Source: Endomychus coccineus (lineage: Eukaryota > Arthropoda > Insecta > Coleoptera > Endomychidae). Taken from it: a stretch of DNA of 64,000 bases. Of the stretch, positions 35,072 through 48,449 are shown one piece after another (positions within the stretch are counted from its first letter, which is position 1; each line of letters opens with the position of its first letter). The notes beneath the pieces are model-generated. The model had not been told where the DNA came from. It ran no database searches and worked only from the letters and a program-made list of their open reading frames with translations. The DNA lies in NCBI GenBank assembly GCA_958510875.1, contig OY294068.1:176855411-176919410 (forward strand), in the 5' to 3' direction. A program made the position numbers and the translations under genes.

Positions 35072-35850
35072 TTTTTTTAATAATAATAATAACGTTTATT
35101 ATATATAAACTGGCTTATCGGCAGTACAATTTACAAAAATAGTTATAATAAACTAGATAATTAATTCACGAAAGTTCATATGATATGTACAACATATATG
35201 AGCTTTGTTTGTGTAAAATATAATTTTAATTCAAATAAATAATAACTCTTTAGATAAAATACATCTCGAAATTAATAAAGTAATTTTTAGACTAATAAGC
35301 AAAATATGAAAAATTGAAAACATATTGCATAATACTTATAACATAGACAATACAAAAATAAAATGTATATGGTTTTCATTAAGTAATAATCTATTTTTCT
35401 TAAAGAAATCAATCACCAGAGATAAGTAAGTTTTTATACCAAGGTGGTGCTATTTCAAAATGTGTATTAAGTTACCAATATTGTGAAAAGTTTTGTTTTG
35501 TATTTAATATCCAAAGTTCAATTTTGCATTTATAAAGTTAAATATTATTCAACAATTTAATATTAGCAGGAAGCATATCAATAAGAACACTAACAAGATA
35601 AGTATGATTTTTTTGCCCTACGGTTTTTAACGATTTTGGTTTCATTGTCAAATTCAATTTTGTTTCGTGTACTGTACGCATTTATCGAATAATTTAAGTT
35701 GTTTTCATTGATATAAATTTCACTAGGATACTTAAACAATAGAATTGTCTTGAATCCATTACCTTGGCATCCATAAATAGAATGTCTGATGAGTAAGTAC
35801 GTTCTTTGTTTTTTGAAAGAGACTCAACTTTAAAAAGAACATGAGCAGTC
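35072..35850 (-). pseudogene. CR1/L2-like non-LTR retrotransposon 3' end
   Basis: Read on the minus strand, LFMDAKVMDSRQFYCLSI and LDIMLPANIK-like pieces (SVLIDMLPANIKLLNNI) fit the 'LF...KVL...Q(L/F)Y' and '..N.LP..IK' blocks at the C-terminus of a CR1/L2-type ORF2. A 3' region ending in AT-rich 'ataaacgttattattattat' (35076-35100) follows. Stops are present. The element at 42350-43260 carries the matching KLLVPRQFYKERT block, so the two are probably one family. The same tail occurs at 44380-44455. Confidence 0.55.
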
Positions 35851-38800
35851 AAGGTCTTTGGGCGGCTACCCCTAAAATCACGGTGTCAGATAAACACCTG
35901 GCCGCAATGATCTCGCGGCAGTGAAAAATATTCACAGTAGTATGCCAACTATAAACAACGGTTATTCATCAAATGTAAGCTGCAATAAAAACGTGGGGAG
36001 GCAAAGAATGTGAGGACGCCGCGATGGGGACATCCAACTAAAAGTCGTAGAACTCTCACCGAGCATTGGAGTATGGCTGTTAGGGGAGAGGAAGTAAATA
36101 AGCCAAAAAATCTGAACAGGAAGGTTGGGAACGTGATCACTATGAAATAGTAATCATGATAATCAAAGTATTAATCTGAAAATAAAATTAATAACATATA
36201 TACAACTTTGCATAATCCCATTAAAATTCTAATACATGGGTGAGCGACTCTGATCTAATGCATATTATTATGACACAATGCCGAATTGTTATTATGATGC
36301 AAATATGAGATGCGAATAAAAGCAATTTGTATCGATGGTGCATATATTGCGGGTGGGCAACCGATGAACTATTTTGGAATCTGTTCGAGCATGAAATTGT
36401 GTTTTCATAACCAATAACCGTAATACTACGCATTGCTGTATGAATCAGCCCAGACATGACACTGCTGCTGCTTCGTTCTCCTTATGCAGAGAGCTCCACT
36501 TAATCGATTTATGCAAAGACATTACGTACTCCCTTGATATATCATCAATCTGAAAACCAGTTGATTGTTCCGGTCGAAGGTTTCAGCAATGCGCTATCTA
36601 TCATTTGTCATCTCTGAAACCTCCTGCGAGGAAATGGCAATTTCCTGAAAAAAGCTGTTAAATTACTGCCATAAGTTATATTCAATATTCAAGAATGCTC
36701 CATTCTGAATTAATCACCTGCCTTCCTTTCACAATTCAATGATTTCCTGATGTATGCGATTTCCAGCAATCCATCTATATATTGGTTTCAAATGCGCCGA
36801 GAGATCAATTAAACTTTTCTACATACTATTAAATCATATACCGTATGTTTATATTTGTAAGTCACGTGTCTCACAGATTGCCTGTTGTTTAGTGACATCT
36901 AGCTGTAAGACGATGCACTGTGCTCTAAAAGAAGTAGCAAACTGTTTCAAATTGTCAGTTCTTTCCAAACCGACTGATTTAGTTTTGGTATTATCTTATA
37001 GGTGACACTACAAATATGCATATTTGTTAAGAATTATGAATAATAATCATCATGTAGATGTAGTTGAACTACCTTGATAATTAATTGTTTTCTCACAAGA
37101 ACTGTTCCCAAAATATAATTCATACTACAAATTTTGCGTTTGCACTACACCTAATAGAAATGAATAATTATTGCACCGTATGAATCACGAAATAATGCCA
37201 TTCTCTTGTTATTGTAAATCAATTTCCAATCTCAAGGCTTGATACAGAAAATCGTCTTCGTAACGAAACTTGATTATCAGTACAAATCTTATAGTGATTT
37301 TATCTTTATAATCTAAATAAAATTTGGAAAAATTCTGTTTTAGTCATTATTTCGCCACTTCATTGAAGAGTCAATCGAACGACAATAAGATTGCACATTC
37401 ATTTAATTCATAATAAAAAAAATAGTATTGAGTTTACTTTTGGGACCACTCATTGCATAAGTTAATTGAATACAAGTAATCTATTATTAATTGACCGAGC
37501 AATAAATTTATGTTTGCAAATCAGACATAACACAACTGACTGTGAACTAGTTATTTATTATACTAATCAATGAAAGCGCTACTCTTTAAATTCTTTACTT
37601 CCAACAACTATACACTAGGTTTTCAGTAAGAAATTATTAGGGAATTTCACAATTGGGGATATATTTGGAATAGTAAAGTAATAGAATAGATATATTTGGG
37701 ATAGTATTTGTAATAGTTCACATTGTAACATGTAAAAGATTCATGTATACTTATAATTTTAATTTTACGAAACAAGTAGTTCCTGATTTATTATTTATTT
37801 TTCGAATACAAAATTGTGAAGCAATATTCATTATTTACATATCATGTGAATGATACAAACGATAAAATAATCACTTGAATCTCAGATCTAATCATTAGGT
37901 GAATGTGAATAGATGGATATATCCGCTAGAATCCGGAAATTTTATTTGGGCCAATTTTGCATCTTTCTATTTGGTATCATTATTCATCAGTTTTGTCATA
38001 TTGAACCAATTAATTTACTTCACAGTTCAACAAATTTTGTGTTTTTGAGCGTAACCAATTTTTTCCGATTATCATTATCTTTAATCAGTACAAACTAATA
38101 ATTTATAAAATCATCGATTTCAGTGAAAATTTGGGAGTGCTTCTTTAGAAGTAGTTAAGATTTTTTGCACCTGTATGTCGTCAATCTTAGAAAATGTGGT
38201 ATACCAAACCATGCAATCTCGAAGCAAATTATTCTAGATATAACTTTGTTGAACTGTCTGTATGATGAAATCACAACGGATAGTGGATAGTTCATCACTA
38301 TTATTGTAGTTATTATTATATTTTTGATCTTGGATATTTTCACTCTATTTATAGAATAAATGTAAATTATATGTGCTTGTAAGATACTCATTACTGATTC
38401 TCATTTTTGAATACAACGTTATAAACTCAGAATGTATTTCAAAAAACTTTTATACATTAAATTTTATTTTTACTTTCATTTGATGAGATACTACAAGATA
38501 TTTAAAAGATTAATTGAAATAATAATATTAGGGAAAAACTCTTGAATTCCAATTTTCAAGAAAATGGAAATCTCAAACATGAATTCTCATTCTAAAATAT
38601 AATATTTCTACAAGTTTCTCAAATTAAGCAAAATGAAGCGAGTTGTAAGGCAATTCCTAGTCGAAAATTTATACATGCGATGCATCGGATTTTCTAGATT
38701 TTCGGTAGAATTATTTGGAAACCTCAAATATATATTCTTATGCACAATCATATTCTGATAACTTTTTACGTACAAGTGAAAAAGCTGAAGGAAACCAACT

Positions 38801-41214
38801 AATGCGAATTTTCGTATCTCGGCATTCGACTTTCGTACAATATTATTTCAAAAAGTGTGTTACTTAATCTTGAAAATCCCACTTTGAATGCATGTATCAA
38901 TACGACTTTTTGAATGAAAGCTCTTACACGTTTTTTATTTCAAACGAGTTTTGTCTTATTAAATTTAAAAATTAATGTATTAAAATGGTTTACGCCACAT
39001 CCAACACTATATACAAAATATAATTTGAGGTCTCGTCAAAATAGATTCTGGCCAAGATAAGCCTGATAGACTCCCCCAAAATAAAATCATAAAACTGCGA
39101 TCAACGAGCTACTGGAACTATCCGTTGATAATATTTGTGTTGCTTGTTACCACTTAAATATTCTCACATTTATATTCTAGTGTCTCGAAAGATATATATT
39201 CAAATAATAGATGAATGTTGGTTTCCTAGGATTATCAGTTGACTTAATGAATACATCCAAATGTTCTCATTTTGTTGATACGTTTCAAAACATCTAGCCT
39301 CGTATAAAATGAGATAATATCAAAATTTGCCACTTATACTGAAATCAAAGTGTAGTCATTGCATTAATAGTTGTGATATGTCCTCTTTAGTTCTGTGTTT
39401 CAATAAAACTTTCGCTTCATGTTGAGTCTATTTTCAAAATCTTGTATTTCCAAGTAAAGATACAATGGATGAGCATTTTATTTTTCTGAAGTTTCAAATC
39501 ATGATTTAGAGATACTACAAAATGGAATGATGAATGAAATTTCGATTCACCATTGCCGCAAAATTTGCGTTTGTGATGATAATAATGAGACATACACATA
39601 CGCTTGTGATTCTAAACGATTTTTGTTGCTACGTCACATAGTGTTTGAAAGAATACAAACCTAAAATCACATGAACTAATATCTTTGAGTAGAGTTTGTA
39701 TGTACGTGAACCAAAGTGGATATACTAGTCACTACCTTGTTTTCACAGTTGTTGATTCACATTTCAGATACCTTGGGGAATATTCATTCCGGAATAAATT
39801 GCCTTAAATTATGTTTTCTCAAATTCCACTCCGCGTATAAATCTCATTTTGCATGTAACAATTATGCACTTTTGTTGAACCCCTGTCAGTTTTCCTTTCA
39901 TTTGATTAAAAGTTTCATGGGAGGAAATTCAGAATTCGTTCAGTTAGAAATATGAATTTTTAATATTCAGCCTGAACGGTATGGAATACTGATGTTATAT
40001 TGACATTATCCATAGCGTTCCATTTATTCAACATTCAGAATAGCATGAAGACAAAACATTTGAACTTTAGTCCTATGAAAATGGTTATCTCTATAGAAAA
40101 TCAATAACTTTCCAGTACGTGCTTATCGAATGCAGGTATCTAATGGAATCAATGTGTTCCATTCAATTATTCAGTATCGAAAAATAATATAAAATATGCA
40201 TTATTGAATAATGCACCTCGTCGCTATTAAAGTAATGGAAGCGACATTATACGTATAGCAAATTAATAAATGTTTATTCCGCAAATGAAATTCCATCATT
40301 AATGGATATTTTAATGCATATTTTATTGACACTAATAATAAATGACCTCTCCTAATAACTCTGTATACAGAACATTTCATGTTTAATTAACGAAATTTTG
40401 CGTCTATAAAATCAAATATTTAAAATTAGATCCAATACTCAACCTGGCAATATGAAGGCATTCTCATCAAATTCAATGGCTGTTAATTAATCTTTAAGGG
40501 CATTTCCATTTGTGGTATTTGTACGTAATATAGTTCGTACTAATTCAAAATCACAGTTATATGTGGAAAATCTCATACATATTGAAGGGACGTTTTCATG
40601 AATAATAAATATGGAATAATATAATATAGCTTCATTGTGTAATTAAGCGATAATATATCTTTGATATATGTGACTTTGAATAAGATTAATCAATTACAGC
40701 CGATAGTTATAATAACCAAATTTGCTCTTTTATGTGACTTTTAATTGCAAAAAATGTTTGCCTATTGATTATTATCTATGTGATTATTAGTTTCGTCTTA
40801 CCATTTCAGTACTCAAATTGCAAAATTTTAGAAGGCAAAATTTTAGAAGGCATCTTTTGTGATTGACATCAATGCAAACGTTCAATCGACACGTGGCTCT
40901 ATTATTAATCAAGCACAATAATAGTTCTAAAATAGGGATTCATGTACATATTCTGTTGTTCCTTAAAATGATATAATTCCTATCAAATAATGACAGCTAA
41001 GTTATGGCATATGAATAATTAACTAACCATGTATTCAATCGATACACACCGCTTCAATTATGGATAATTAAAATAATCCTTGATTTAACATAATCGTACT
41101 TGATTACTTAAAAGATAATTGTCTTTTACTTTTAGGTTCAGTTAATTAATAGAAGAAGTTAAAACTAAAAAAATAACATAATACTGATTCTTGAGGTAGG
41201 TATGAATTATATGT
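35851..41214. other. Long intronic stretch without recognised transposons; TAAT-rich segment at 40150-41130
   Basis: This is the longest transposon-poor stretch in intron 1. Within 40150-41130 there are many TTAATTAA/TAATTA-type strings (for example near 40383, 40486, 40640 and 41143), the core recognised by homeodomain proteins. In AT-rich DNA such strings also arise by chance. No open frame has a recognisable domain. Confidence 0.35.
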
Positions 41215-41255
41215 AGATTCTTGGGAAACAGGTTACATTAACACTTAGATCATAT
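41215..41255 (+). repeat. Short PLE-A terminal fragment
   Basis: 'gattcttgggaaacaggtta' followed by 'cattaacactta' matches the outer end of the PLE-A terminal repeat as at 34680-34708. Nothing further of the element is present. Confidence 0.55.
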
Positions 41256-42349
41256 TTTCGAATTGAAAAATAACCTATTTCCGAAGAATTTATATCTAAA
41301 AGAATAACATAGTTCCCGAATAATCACGCAAAATTCTCTCTCTACTATATTCATTAATACTCTTGTATGCAAGCATACAATTTATCAGATTATGAGTTCT
41401 CTCATTTTCACCCACAATAACCTACAACTCTTCAAACATAGTTAAACACAGTTTCATGTATACAACCGAGTCGTAATTGATGAAATATGATCATGACTAG
41501 AAAACAATTGAAGAACAAAGGTGCTAAGATTCAAAAATACAGTTTCGAGATATTCAAGAGAAAAGTAATAAAAACGTCAATATTTGTTTTCTGGTTTATT
41601 AGAATTGAAAATCAATGTTAAAGACTAGCGGAATACTAATCCTAACATACACTAATATAAGTTAGAGAACAAAACTGAAAATAAAAATAGTTTCTTAAAA
41701 AAAAAATAGAAATTGATGAGTGCCACAAAATATTTTTTTCCAACAAAATAGAATAAGTATGGCTGATGTATTTAGGGTTTGTTAACAATAAACATCAAGC
41801 TGAAGGCAAAAGTGAAACTAATAATTTCCTAGATAAACAAAAATAAACATATTTCTCGAAGAAAAAAGAAAGTGGTAAGTGTCACAATACATGTTTTTAA
41901 CAAAATAACATCACAAATCGTTGCTACTCCATATGAATGCCTAGAAGTTCCTTGTAAAAATCTGAATGCAATGGGTTACCCAGATAGGGCAACATACAGC
42001 GAAGACTTTTTTTTGTTTTCAGATATATTGTGTTCTAGTGAAAATCCACGTAGTTCAACCTTCATTAAATCTCTCTTCATATACACACATACACATATAC
42101 ATATGTACATATAAATACAAATTTTCAATTACATTTTGAACTTATAACTGAATGCGAATTCTTTCTATCTATTTCATTAAGGATTGCATTTTTTCTTGTG
42201 ATATAATATGTACAATTTCTCATATGTTTCGGTAAATTGTTATATAATGTTGGTGTTAAGAATACGTAATATCTTTGTCCAATGGATGTAAGTAAAATCA
42301 CATTCTATTTCTTGTATTGTGTTCATGTATGTTCAAATTCAAGAAGTTC
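41256..42349. other. Intronic, nothing recognised
   Basis: AT-rich, with a short CA/TA microsatellite at about 42081-42118 (atacacacatacacatatac and on). Confidence 0.45.
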
Positions 42350-43260
42350 TTCTTCAGGTTCTCTCTTTGTAAAATTGTCTAGGAACTAACAATTTTGAAC
42401 TTTTATATAGATTATTACTACGACACTGAATCGATTCGTTCATTATAATTCGTATGATTCTTTTTTGCACAATTTCCAAGTAATGGATAAGTGTTTTATT
42501 TGCCTCTCCCCGTGATAGCAGCCCATACCGTATGTGAGTTCCCACTTGTTCTTAACTGTTTTAGGTCTAAGATATTTTTTAGATGCTTGAATTTATATGA
42601 TATATTTTGTAATTTTCAACAACGAAGCTGATTTGGAAATTCCATTTTAAATGCATGTCAATCATGATACCAAGATACTCTATATAGGCCTTGGTTTTTG
42701 TCCATTTTCTACCTTGACACATAAGTTGTCGAACTCAGGCAATGTATTTTCATGTATACCAAATGGTATGCCATTTGGTATACATGAAAATACATTTTTG
42801 TGAAAATTATGGTGAATAACTTGTGATCGAACCATTCTTTCATATTCAATAAATGTAACTCTGATTTACACTTTAGATCATGTCATGTTGAGTCTTCGTA
42901 GAATGTTACCGTGTCATCTGCGAAGCTTATTATTACACCAGTACTCTTAATAAAAAATGTATTGCTAAGATATATATTGAATAAAATTGGGCCGATCACT
43001 GTACCTTGAGGAATTCCGTATTTTACATTAGAAAACTCGCTCAAAGAATCTTGTATTTTAACACATTGTTTCCTATCTAATGAAAAACATTAGAACAATT
43101 TTAATTCGTTATTTCTGACGCCTATATTTTGAAATGCTAGCAGCAAATCTTTATGTGAAACACTATCACAAGCATTTTTTAAGTCTGTAAATACACATAG
43201 TGATTTTTGCCTTCTGTCTAATGAGCTATATAGTCTGTTCGTATGATGTTTTCTGCTTCA
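42350..43260 (-). pseudogene. CR1/L2-like non-LTR reverse transcriptase, broken
   Basis: Minus-strand order: near 43240-43105, CVFTDLKNACDSVSHKDLLL corresponds to reverse transcriptase motif A ('DL.KAFD.V.H..LL'). Near 43020-42900, YGIPQGTVIGPILFNIYLSN corresponds to motif B, and ISFADDTVTF to the FADD catalytic box. A downstream frame at 42545-42354 (LEIVQKRIIRIIMNE, KLLVPRQFYKERT) is the thumb/C-terminal region. The segment between is interrupted by a long perfect hairpin (42741-42796) and frameshifts. It is orientated against the teneurin gene. Confidence 0.85.
42741..42796. repeat. Perfect 26 bp-arm hairpin with a 4-base loop
   Basis: Arm 42741-42766 (AATGTATTTTCATGTATACC and AAATGG) is exactly complementary to 42771-42796, with loop TATG at 42767-42770. 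It lies inside the minus-strand reverse transcriptase remnant where ordinary coding sequence is expected. It therefore looks like a local inverted duplication created after insertion. Confidence 0.95.
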
Positions 43261-44379
43261 CTAACGATGTTTATTATATCGTGTTTTCATCTTTCATACG
43301 GCAAGTACTTATTTAGAAGCGATTTATTCTCGACCAATCAATAATCCTACTACATTTCGTGTTCAAAGCTTTTCATACAAAAAGCACGTACCATAAATTA
43401 GAAATGAGTTAACCGATTGAAGGGAAAATAAATTACTTGTTTACTAGCAGGAGATAGCGATGGGGTGAACGATATTAGAATGCTAGGCTGTCGATAAATT
43501 CTTGGAAAATTATAGCGTTCTAAACTAATCTAATTAAACATGGCTGAGCAATTGCGGACAAAAGATCCGAAGAAAGTGAACGGGCGACCGGAATCATTTC
43601 ACGGTGGTTGGTCGCAATCATGTGCATGCATCAAGCCTCAACTAGCACACAGATATACATAGAACAATTTTCAGCGCCCACTGGATGGATGTACATCAAT
43701 TATTGGAATTAATGACTCCTTAAATGTATCCACACAACCATGAAATGGACCGTGTGGTTTACGCCCAATAGTTACGACCAGAATATGTGTGGGTCTGTGG
43801 AACTATTTCACGGTGTAATTGAAAATAAGATCTGATTCAATTGTTACATGAACCCCGTTATTCGAACTTGCCGAGGTTGTAATTTGGGATATAGCGGAGT
43901 ATCGAGAAACTTTTTTGAAAACAACCATTTGAATCAAATTAAGTGGGAATTCTCAATCTGCGTTTGGTCAACTGCTTATTTTTCTTAGTAGATAGGAAAG
44001 AAATGAGATAGGATGACTACGAGGGCAGTGTCATCTATTGGATTAAGATAGAATTAAAGGCTCTTTTCCACAATCTTCTGCAATATTAATGATTCAAATA
44101 TAAGGTTGTTCTGTGATAATTGATGAGATTTAAGTTCGTATTATTGAGAATTTTTGATTAAACAAATAAAAAGTATCATTCGTCATACATTAGAATATTT
44201 CAGCACAGGCACGTTAATACTTGAATAAAATATATGAATCTTTAATGTTTAATTATTATTTATTCCTGTTTCTAGTTGTACATCCAGTATCCCTCAAATA
44301 TCTATTTTATTAAACTAGTTTCTGTTCAAATTAATTTGTTCAATATATTATACATTAAATAATAGTGAACTGATTGTCA
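43261..44379. other. Intronic, nothing recognised
   Basis: No coding or repeat feature could be supported. Confidence 0.45.
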
Positions 44380-44455
44380 AATATAATAATAACGTTTATT
44401 GCATTTCTCTTTCTTTAAAATATACGTTTTCAATACGGTTAGATACACATATTGT
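44380..44455 (-). repeat. Non-LTR 3' tail fragment
   Basis: 'ataataataacgtttattgc' at 44386 on repeats the 3' tail string of the element at 35072-35850, where it is followed by A/T-rich untranslated sequence. Only the tail is recognisable. Confidence 0.4.
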
Positions 44456-44499
44456 AACAATAAATAAGTATTACTATTGATAAGAAATAATTACCCTCA

Positions 44500-44850
44500 A
44501 CCTGGTGATACTCTCGTTTCATTTGATGTTGTTTCACTATTTACGGATACTCCAATCCCTGAGTCGATAAACAGTGAAGACACGGGCTATCAATAGTGTT
44601 ATAATATATCCACACTGTGAACTCTTTATAGTTTATCAATAAATAAGTATACAGGAAAATAGAAAAATAGAATATGGAAAATAAATATTACACAGTAAGA
44701 CCAAAAATTATTGAGAAAAATCACTCAAAAACAAGATAACATAAGAAATAGTTTCCCTTAACTAAAAATACTGTTCCTAGTTTACTCTGATGATAACTAC
44801 TTGATATCTGTAAAATGCTTAGTCCTTTAACAGTATTTTTAGTGGATGAA
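44500..44850 (+). mobile_element. PLE-B fragment: reverse transcriptase motif plus hammerhead-bearing repeat
   Basis: At 44507 on, the plus frame reads DTLVSFDVVSLFTDTPIPES. This is Penelope-type reverse transcriptase motif A (SFDVVSLFT.TP, with the catalytic aspartate). At 44774-44840 a PLE-B terminal repeat follows in plus orientation with CTGATGA at 44787-44793. There the GAAA box has become TAAA and stem II is mismatched, so this ribozyme copy is dead. It ends in 'ctttaacagtatttttagtg', as in the other PLE-B copies. Confidence 0.7.
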
Positions 44851-46696
44851 GGCTATTATTTTATATTTATAGTATTATAGTTTATCAACACAATCCTTTG
44901 AATTAAGGTAATAAAAAATTAATTAGATAGATCCAAAATTCAAACATACGCAAACGAGATCAGTTGGAATTCAATTATCTAATGAGCATATTCCAAATTC
45001 AAATATTACATTAGAAATTAATTTATTTTGTATATCATCTCCCAATTAATTTATTCATATATATACACAATTGTTATAATTGTTTAAATATGAATTTTAT
45101 TCTCACAAAAAACTAACAATTTTGTCATAAATACACATTGTACCTAATTAATATAAAAAATATTTTGTTGAATTCCAGTACAAATGTAACCAAAAAATAA
45201 ATCTCTGGAGAAAGCGAAAGACGAAATGTTTTAAATAATAAATTTGTTTCATTGAGATACATCGTTTAAATTGATGGAAACCTAAGAAAACCCTCAGCCT
45301 CAGTTGGAATGGGGAAAAAATTATCTTTCCAATGATGTCTAAGTAAGCAAACTATGGCTTCCATATAAAAAATACACTCTATGTCATAAATCGAATTTTT
45401 TTGGAAAGAGCCACTATATTCCACGCTTGAAGTGCCTGCAGAATGTAGAAATTATTTGATCCCAATTTCCATAAATAACGGAAACTCGAAAAATGGAGTT
45501 TTTGATTTCATCATTGACATTTTCCCGAAAAAATAGATCGAGGATGTGAGTTAATTTTTTGTTATTCCTCATACTTATCAAGATTATCAATTGAAATATC
45601 GGAATTTAGCCACCCTGTACAGAGGGCATATATTTAAAATAGAACATTGACTATTATCAATACCAATCAACTCGCAAATGAATAGCAAACATCATTTGTG
45701 CAAAAAGACAGCATAGACACTACATTATTGTGTTATTCGATATATTCTAAAGCTGGAACGTCAATAAAATCCAAATCCATCGAATACTCGAATTGACTAT
45801 TCAATAACGAACAATCATCCTCGGGCTGTGGGATTAAAGTAAATAATAATGAATGTACTGAATAACCCCAAATTACACAATATACACATAATTCAAAAAT
45901 AGTAATTTAAATCATAAACCGCTTGAGAGTACACTGGAATTACGAACTATAACATAAAGCGCAGCGAATCACATAATCTTCTGTCTAATAAAAATGTGTG
46001 CTGCATCATATTATGATTTACTGTGAAGCGGTATATTTTCATGATGCAATTCCCTAATGATATCTCGTAAAGTAGTTTTGGGACTTAGTTATACATGATA
46101 TGAGGTTTCTCTGATTGTGTATTCGTTACGGACACGTTTGGGGATGTTACATTCAATGAAATTTGTGTTTGCAATATTGTTTGAATAACCAGGAATTGTC
46201 TTGATGAAAAAATGGCAGCTTCGTTAAGCTTGATTTTATTCCGAGGGTTATTAGAGAATTTTGTTTGATAAAACTTGCCAGTATCCAATTCACGTTTCTT
46301 TTAATCCGTAAATTGTCTATACAAAATTAGGTTGAATTGCAATTTCAACATAAGATGTAAAAATTTAAGATTATGATTCCCTTCAATCCACTTCCAAAAT
46401 TCCTCTTCTCGAAGGTTCACTTACGAGTCTTGGGAATATCATTCAAAAATTAATATAAGTTGAAGAGAATTTTTGTGGAAGATACATCCTGTCACAGTGA
46501 AAGTTATCGGACGAAAAAAGTGTGTTGTCTCGAACCCCTTTAGTGATGAATGAATTTATTCGGAATTATCCCCTATTTTATATCATGAATCGATCAAATT
46601 TAGAAATCAGTTTGGGATTGGTGACATAGCTGCCCATTGAATATATAATCATTCAAACTCTCAAATGTACCTTCAAACCATGTAATGTTTGTTGTT
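44851..46696. other. Intronic, nothing firmly recognised
   Basis: Contains 'gccaccctgtacagagg' near 45609, a string often seen in insect dispersed repeats, but no element could be delimited. Confidence 0.4.
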
Positions 46697-47447
46697 ATAG
46701 TCGAGGAAATGGAGCAGAAAAGAGTCCAAAGTAAAAAAAAATTCGGCAGAACCGATTTTGATGATATTTGTTCTGATAGATTCTTGTGGGGTGTACGAGG
46801 TTGCTGATCACGATTCCGATGTCAGATTCGAACTACGACGCACCTGGGGCTCAGGACATCGTAAGTACTATCGTAGTCCCCAGGGAATTCGAGAAAATAT
46901 ATTTCGCAATGGAGTGGAACTTATTGGGGAGGTTCTCTCGAGGTTGCCAGTCATGACCATGATACTCGATAGTAACTTGGTGGTCAGGATACCCTGATAC
47001 CTAGGTCATCTCCATGGATTCTGTTTTAATAGGCTCTGAAATGCAACCAAATTCGTATCTCGGGGGTTTTTGGTGCATGGTAGTAGGAATCGGGCAACGG
47101 AACCGATCAGCGCTCCAAAAAAAACCAAGAGACGAATCTAGCTGCATTTCAGAGTACATTAAAAAACAATCCATGGAAATGACCTAGATCATCAGGATAT
47201 CATGACCACCAGGTTACTATTGAGTGACATGATCATGACCGGCAATCTTGAGAGAACCTCCCCAATAAGTTTCACTCAATTACAAAAGAGATTTTCCCTG
47301 GAGACGACGATAGTACCAGAATGTCCTGAGCTCCAGGTGCATCGTATTGTTCGAATCTTGCAGGGGAATCGTGATCAACAACCCCAAAATCAAAATTGGT
47401 TCTGCCGATCTCTTTTTCTACCTTTCCTTCTTTATTTTCTCGACTAT
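46697..47447. mobile_element. 751 bp palindromic element related to 14951-16377
   Basis: Ends are ATAGTCGAGGAAA (46697 on) and its complement (to 47447). The arms are largely complementary about a centre near 47075: 'gctgatcacgattccgatgt' at 46803 pairs with the block at about 47366-47382. 'cctggggctcaggacatcgt' pairs with about 47320, and 'cctaggtcatctccatggat' with about 47180. It shares the ATAGTC(C/G)AGG end and the 'gctgatcacgattcc' motif with the larger palindrome, so both belong to one family. No protein is encoded. Confidence 0.75.
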
Positions 47448-48177
47448 CAGTATATTTTAAGTTTTTCGAAATAATAAATCTCATTCTTGAAATACTGTAT
47501 CAAATATATCATATTACAATAGGAATATAATAATAATTTATTCAACGGGCGTTATGATAATAAACAGAAGATTGAACAGCCGGGTCGCCAATGACGTAAG
47601 ACGAAGTGATCGTATTGCGCTGGTCCGTTCCAAATGAAGTAACTTTGATAGTTGAGGAAACTTTCATGATTCATTCGAGTACTAAATTGTCACTCATACT
47701 ATTACAGTTTTCACGACTTTTGAAGACTCAGTTAGAACTATAACTGGACGATTTCAAACGTATATCCAAATATAGATGCTGCCCATTTAAGAGGTTCGTT
47801 ACAGGCGGACATATAAAGAACCTAAATAAACTCTGATGACAAACTAATTTACAAACAATTTTTAAGCACTTCCCACTAGCAGGAGAAAGTTGTCTCATAA
47901 TTGAAATCCAGCTGCAGATTCGGAAATTTTTATTGACAAATGAACGAAGTTGGGTATAACTTTTGTAAATACTGTTATTATTGTTGTTTGCATCTCTCCA
48001 AAAAGCTAATTTATAATTGAAAAATAATTCGATTACTCCAATCTTTTGCCAAGACAATATTTTTTTACCCGCGAATCGTAATTGAATAAAAGAGAAAGCT
48101 TAGCGCAATATCCCCAGGGGTTGGAATGTGTATAACAGCTATTTGTAAAAATTAAATTCTGTTTTCGTTTGTTTCAG
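47448..48177. other. 3' end of teneurin intron 1
   Basis: Non-coding. A TAATAATAA-type string is at 47526-47540. The intron ends in the strong polypyrimidine tract 'ctgttttcgtttgtttcag' at 48159-48177. Confidence 0.55.
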
Positions 48178-48449
48178 ATTGGCCTCGGGCCTTCAGCAAA
48201 CGCAACTCTCACAACAGATGCCGGGCAGCGGAAATTCTCTGCAGGGTGGACATCAGCAAGCCCCGCTCGTGATGCCCGTATTTCCGCTTCGGCCAGCGCC
48301 CACATCAAACGCTTCGCACTATTCGCCGTATTCGCCGTCCAGATTTCACATCGACAAACGATGTCAGCATCGATGTTCTTGGAAATGTCTTAGTATAGGG
48401 CTTATATTACTTGCAGTCGCTCTGACTGCAATGTTGGCGTATTTCGCTG
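48178..48449 (+). CDS. Teneurin exon 2 (cytoplasmic segment and transmembrane helix)
   Basis: 272-base exon between tttcag|A (48177/48178) and GCTG|gtaagt (48449/48450). One leading base completes the exon 1 arginine codon; 90 codons follow; one base (G) remains. The peptide starts [18 protein letters not shown], is rich in Q, P and S ([21 protein letters not shown]), and then reads [14 protein letters not shown]. The hydrophobic helix [20 protein letters not shown] follows (about residues 99-118 of the protein). Basic residues and cysteines before the helix put this side in the cytoplasm, as in type II teneurin adhesion receptors, which act at synapses and in axon guidance. The CSWKC-helix-LAYFAA pattern is why I call teneurin. 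Ten-a is slightly favoured over Ten-m, but the paralogue is not proven. Confidence 0.85.

Noticed and set aside
48169..48393. Alternative frame across teneurin exon 2 giving an alanine/serine-rich peptide.
   Set aside because: It is out of phase with the splice acceptor and with both neighbouring exons, and lacks the transmembrane helix. It is a shadow of the real frame.
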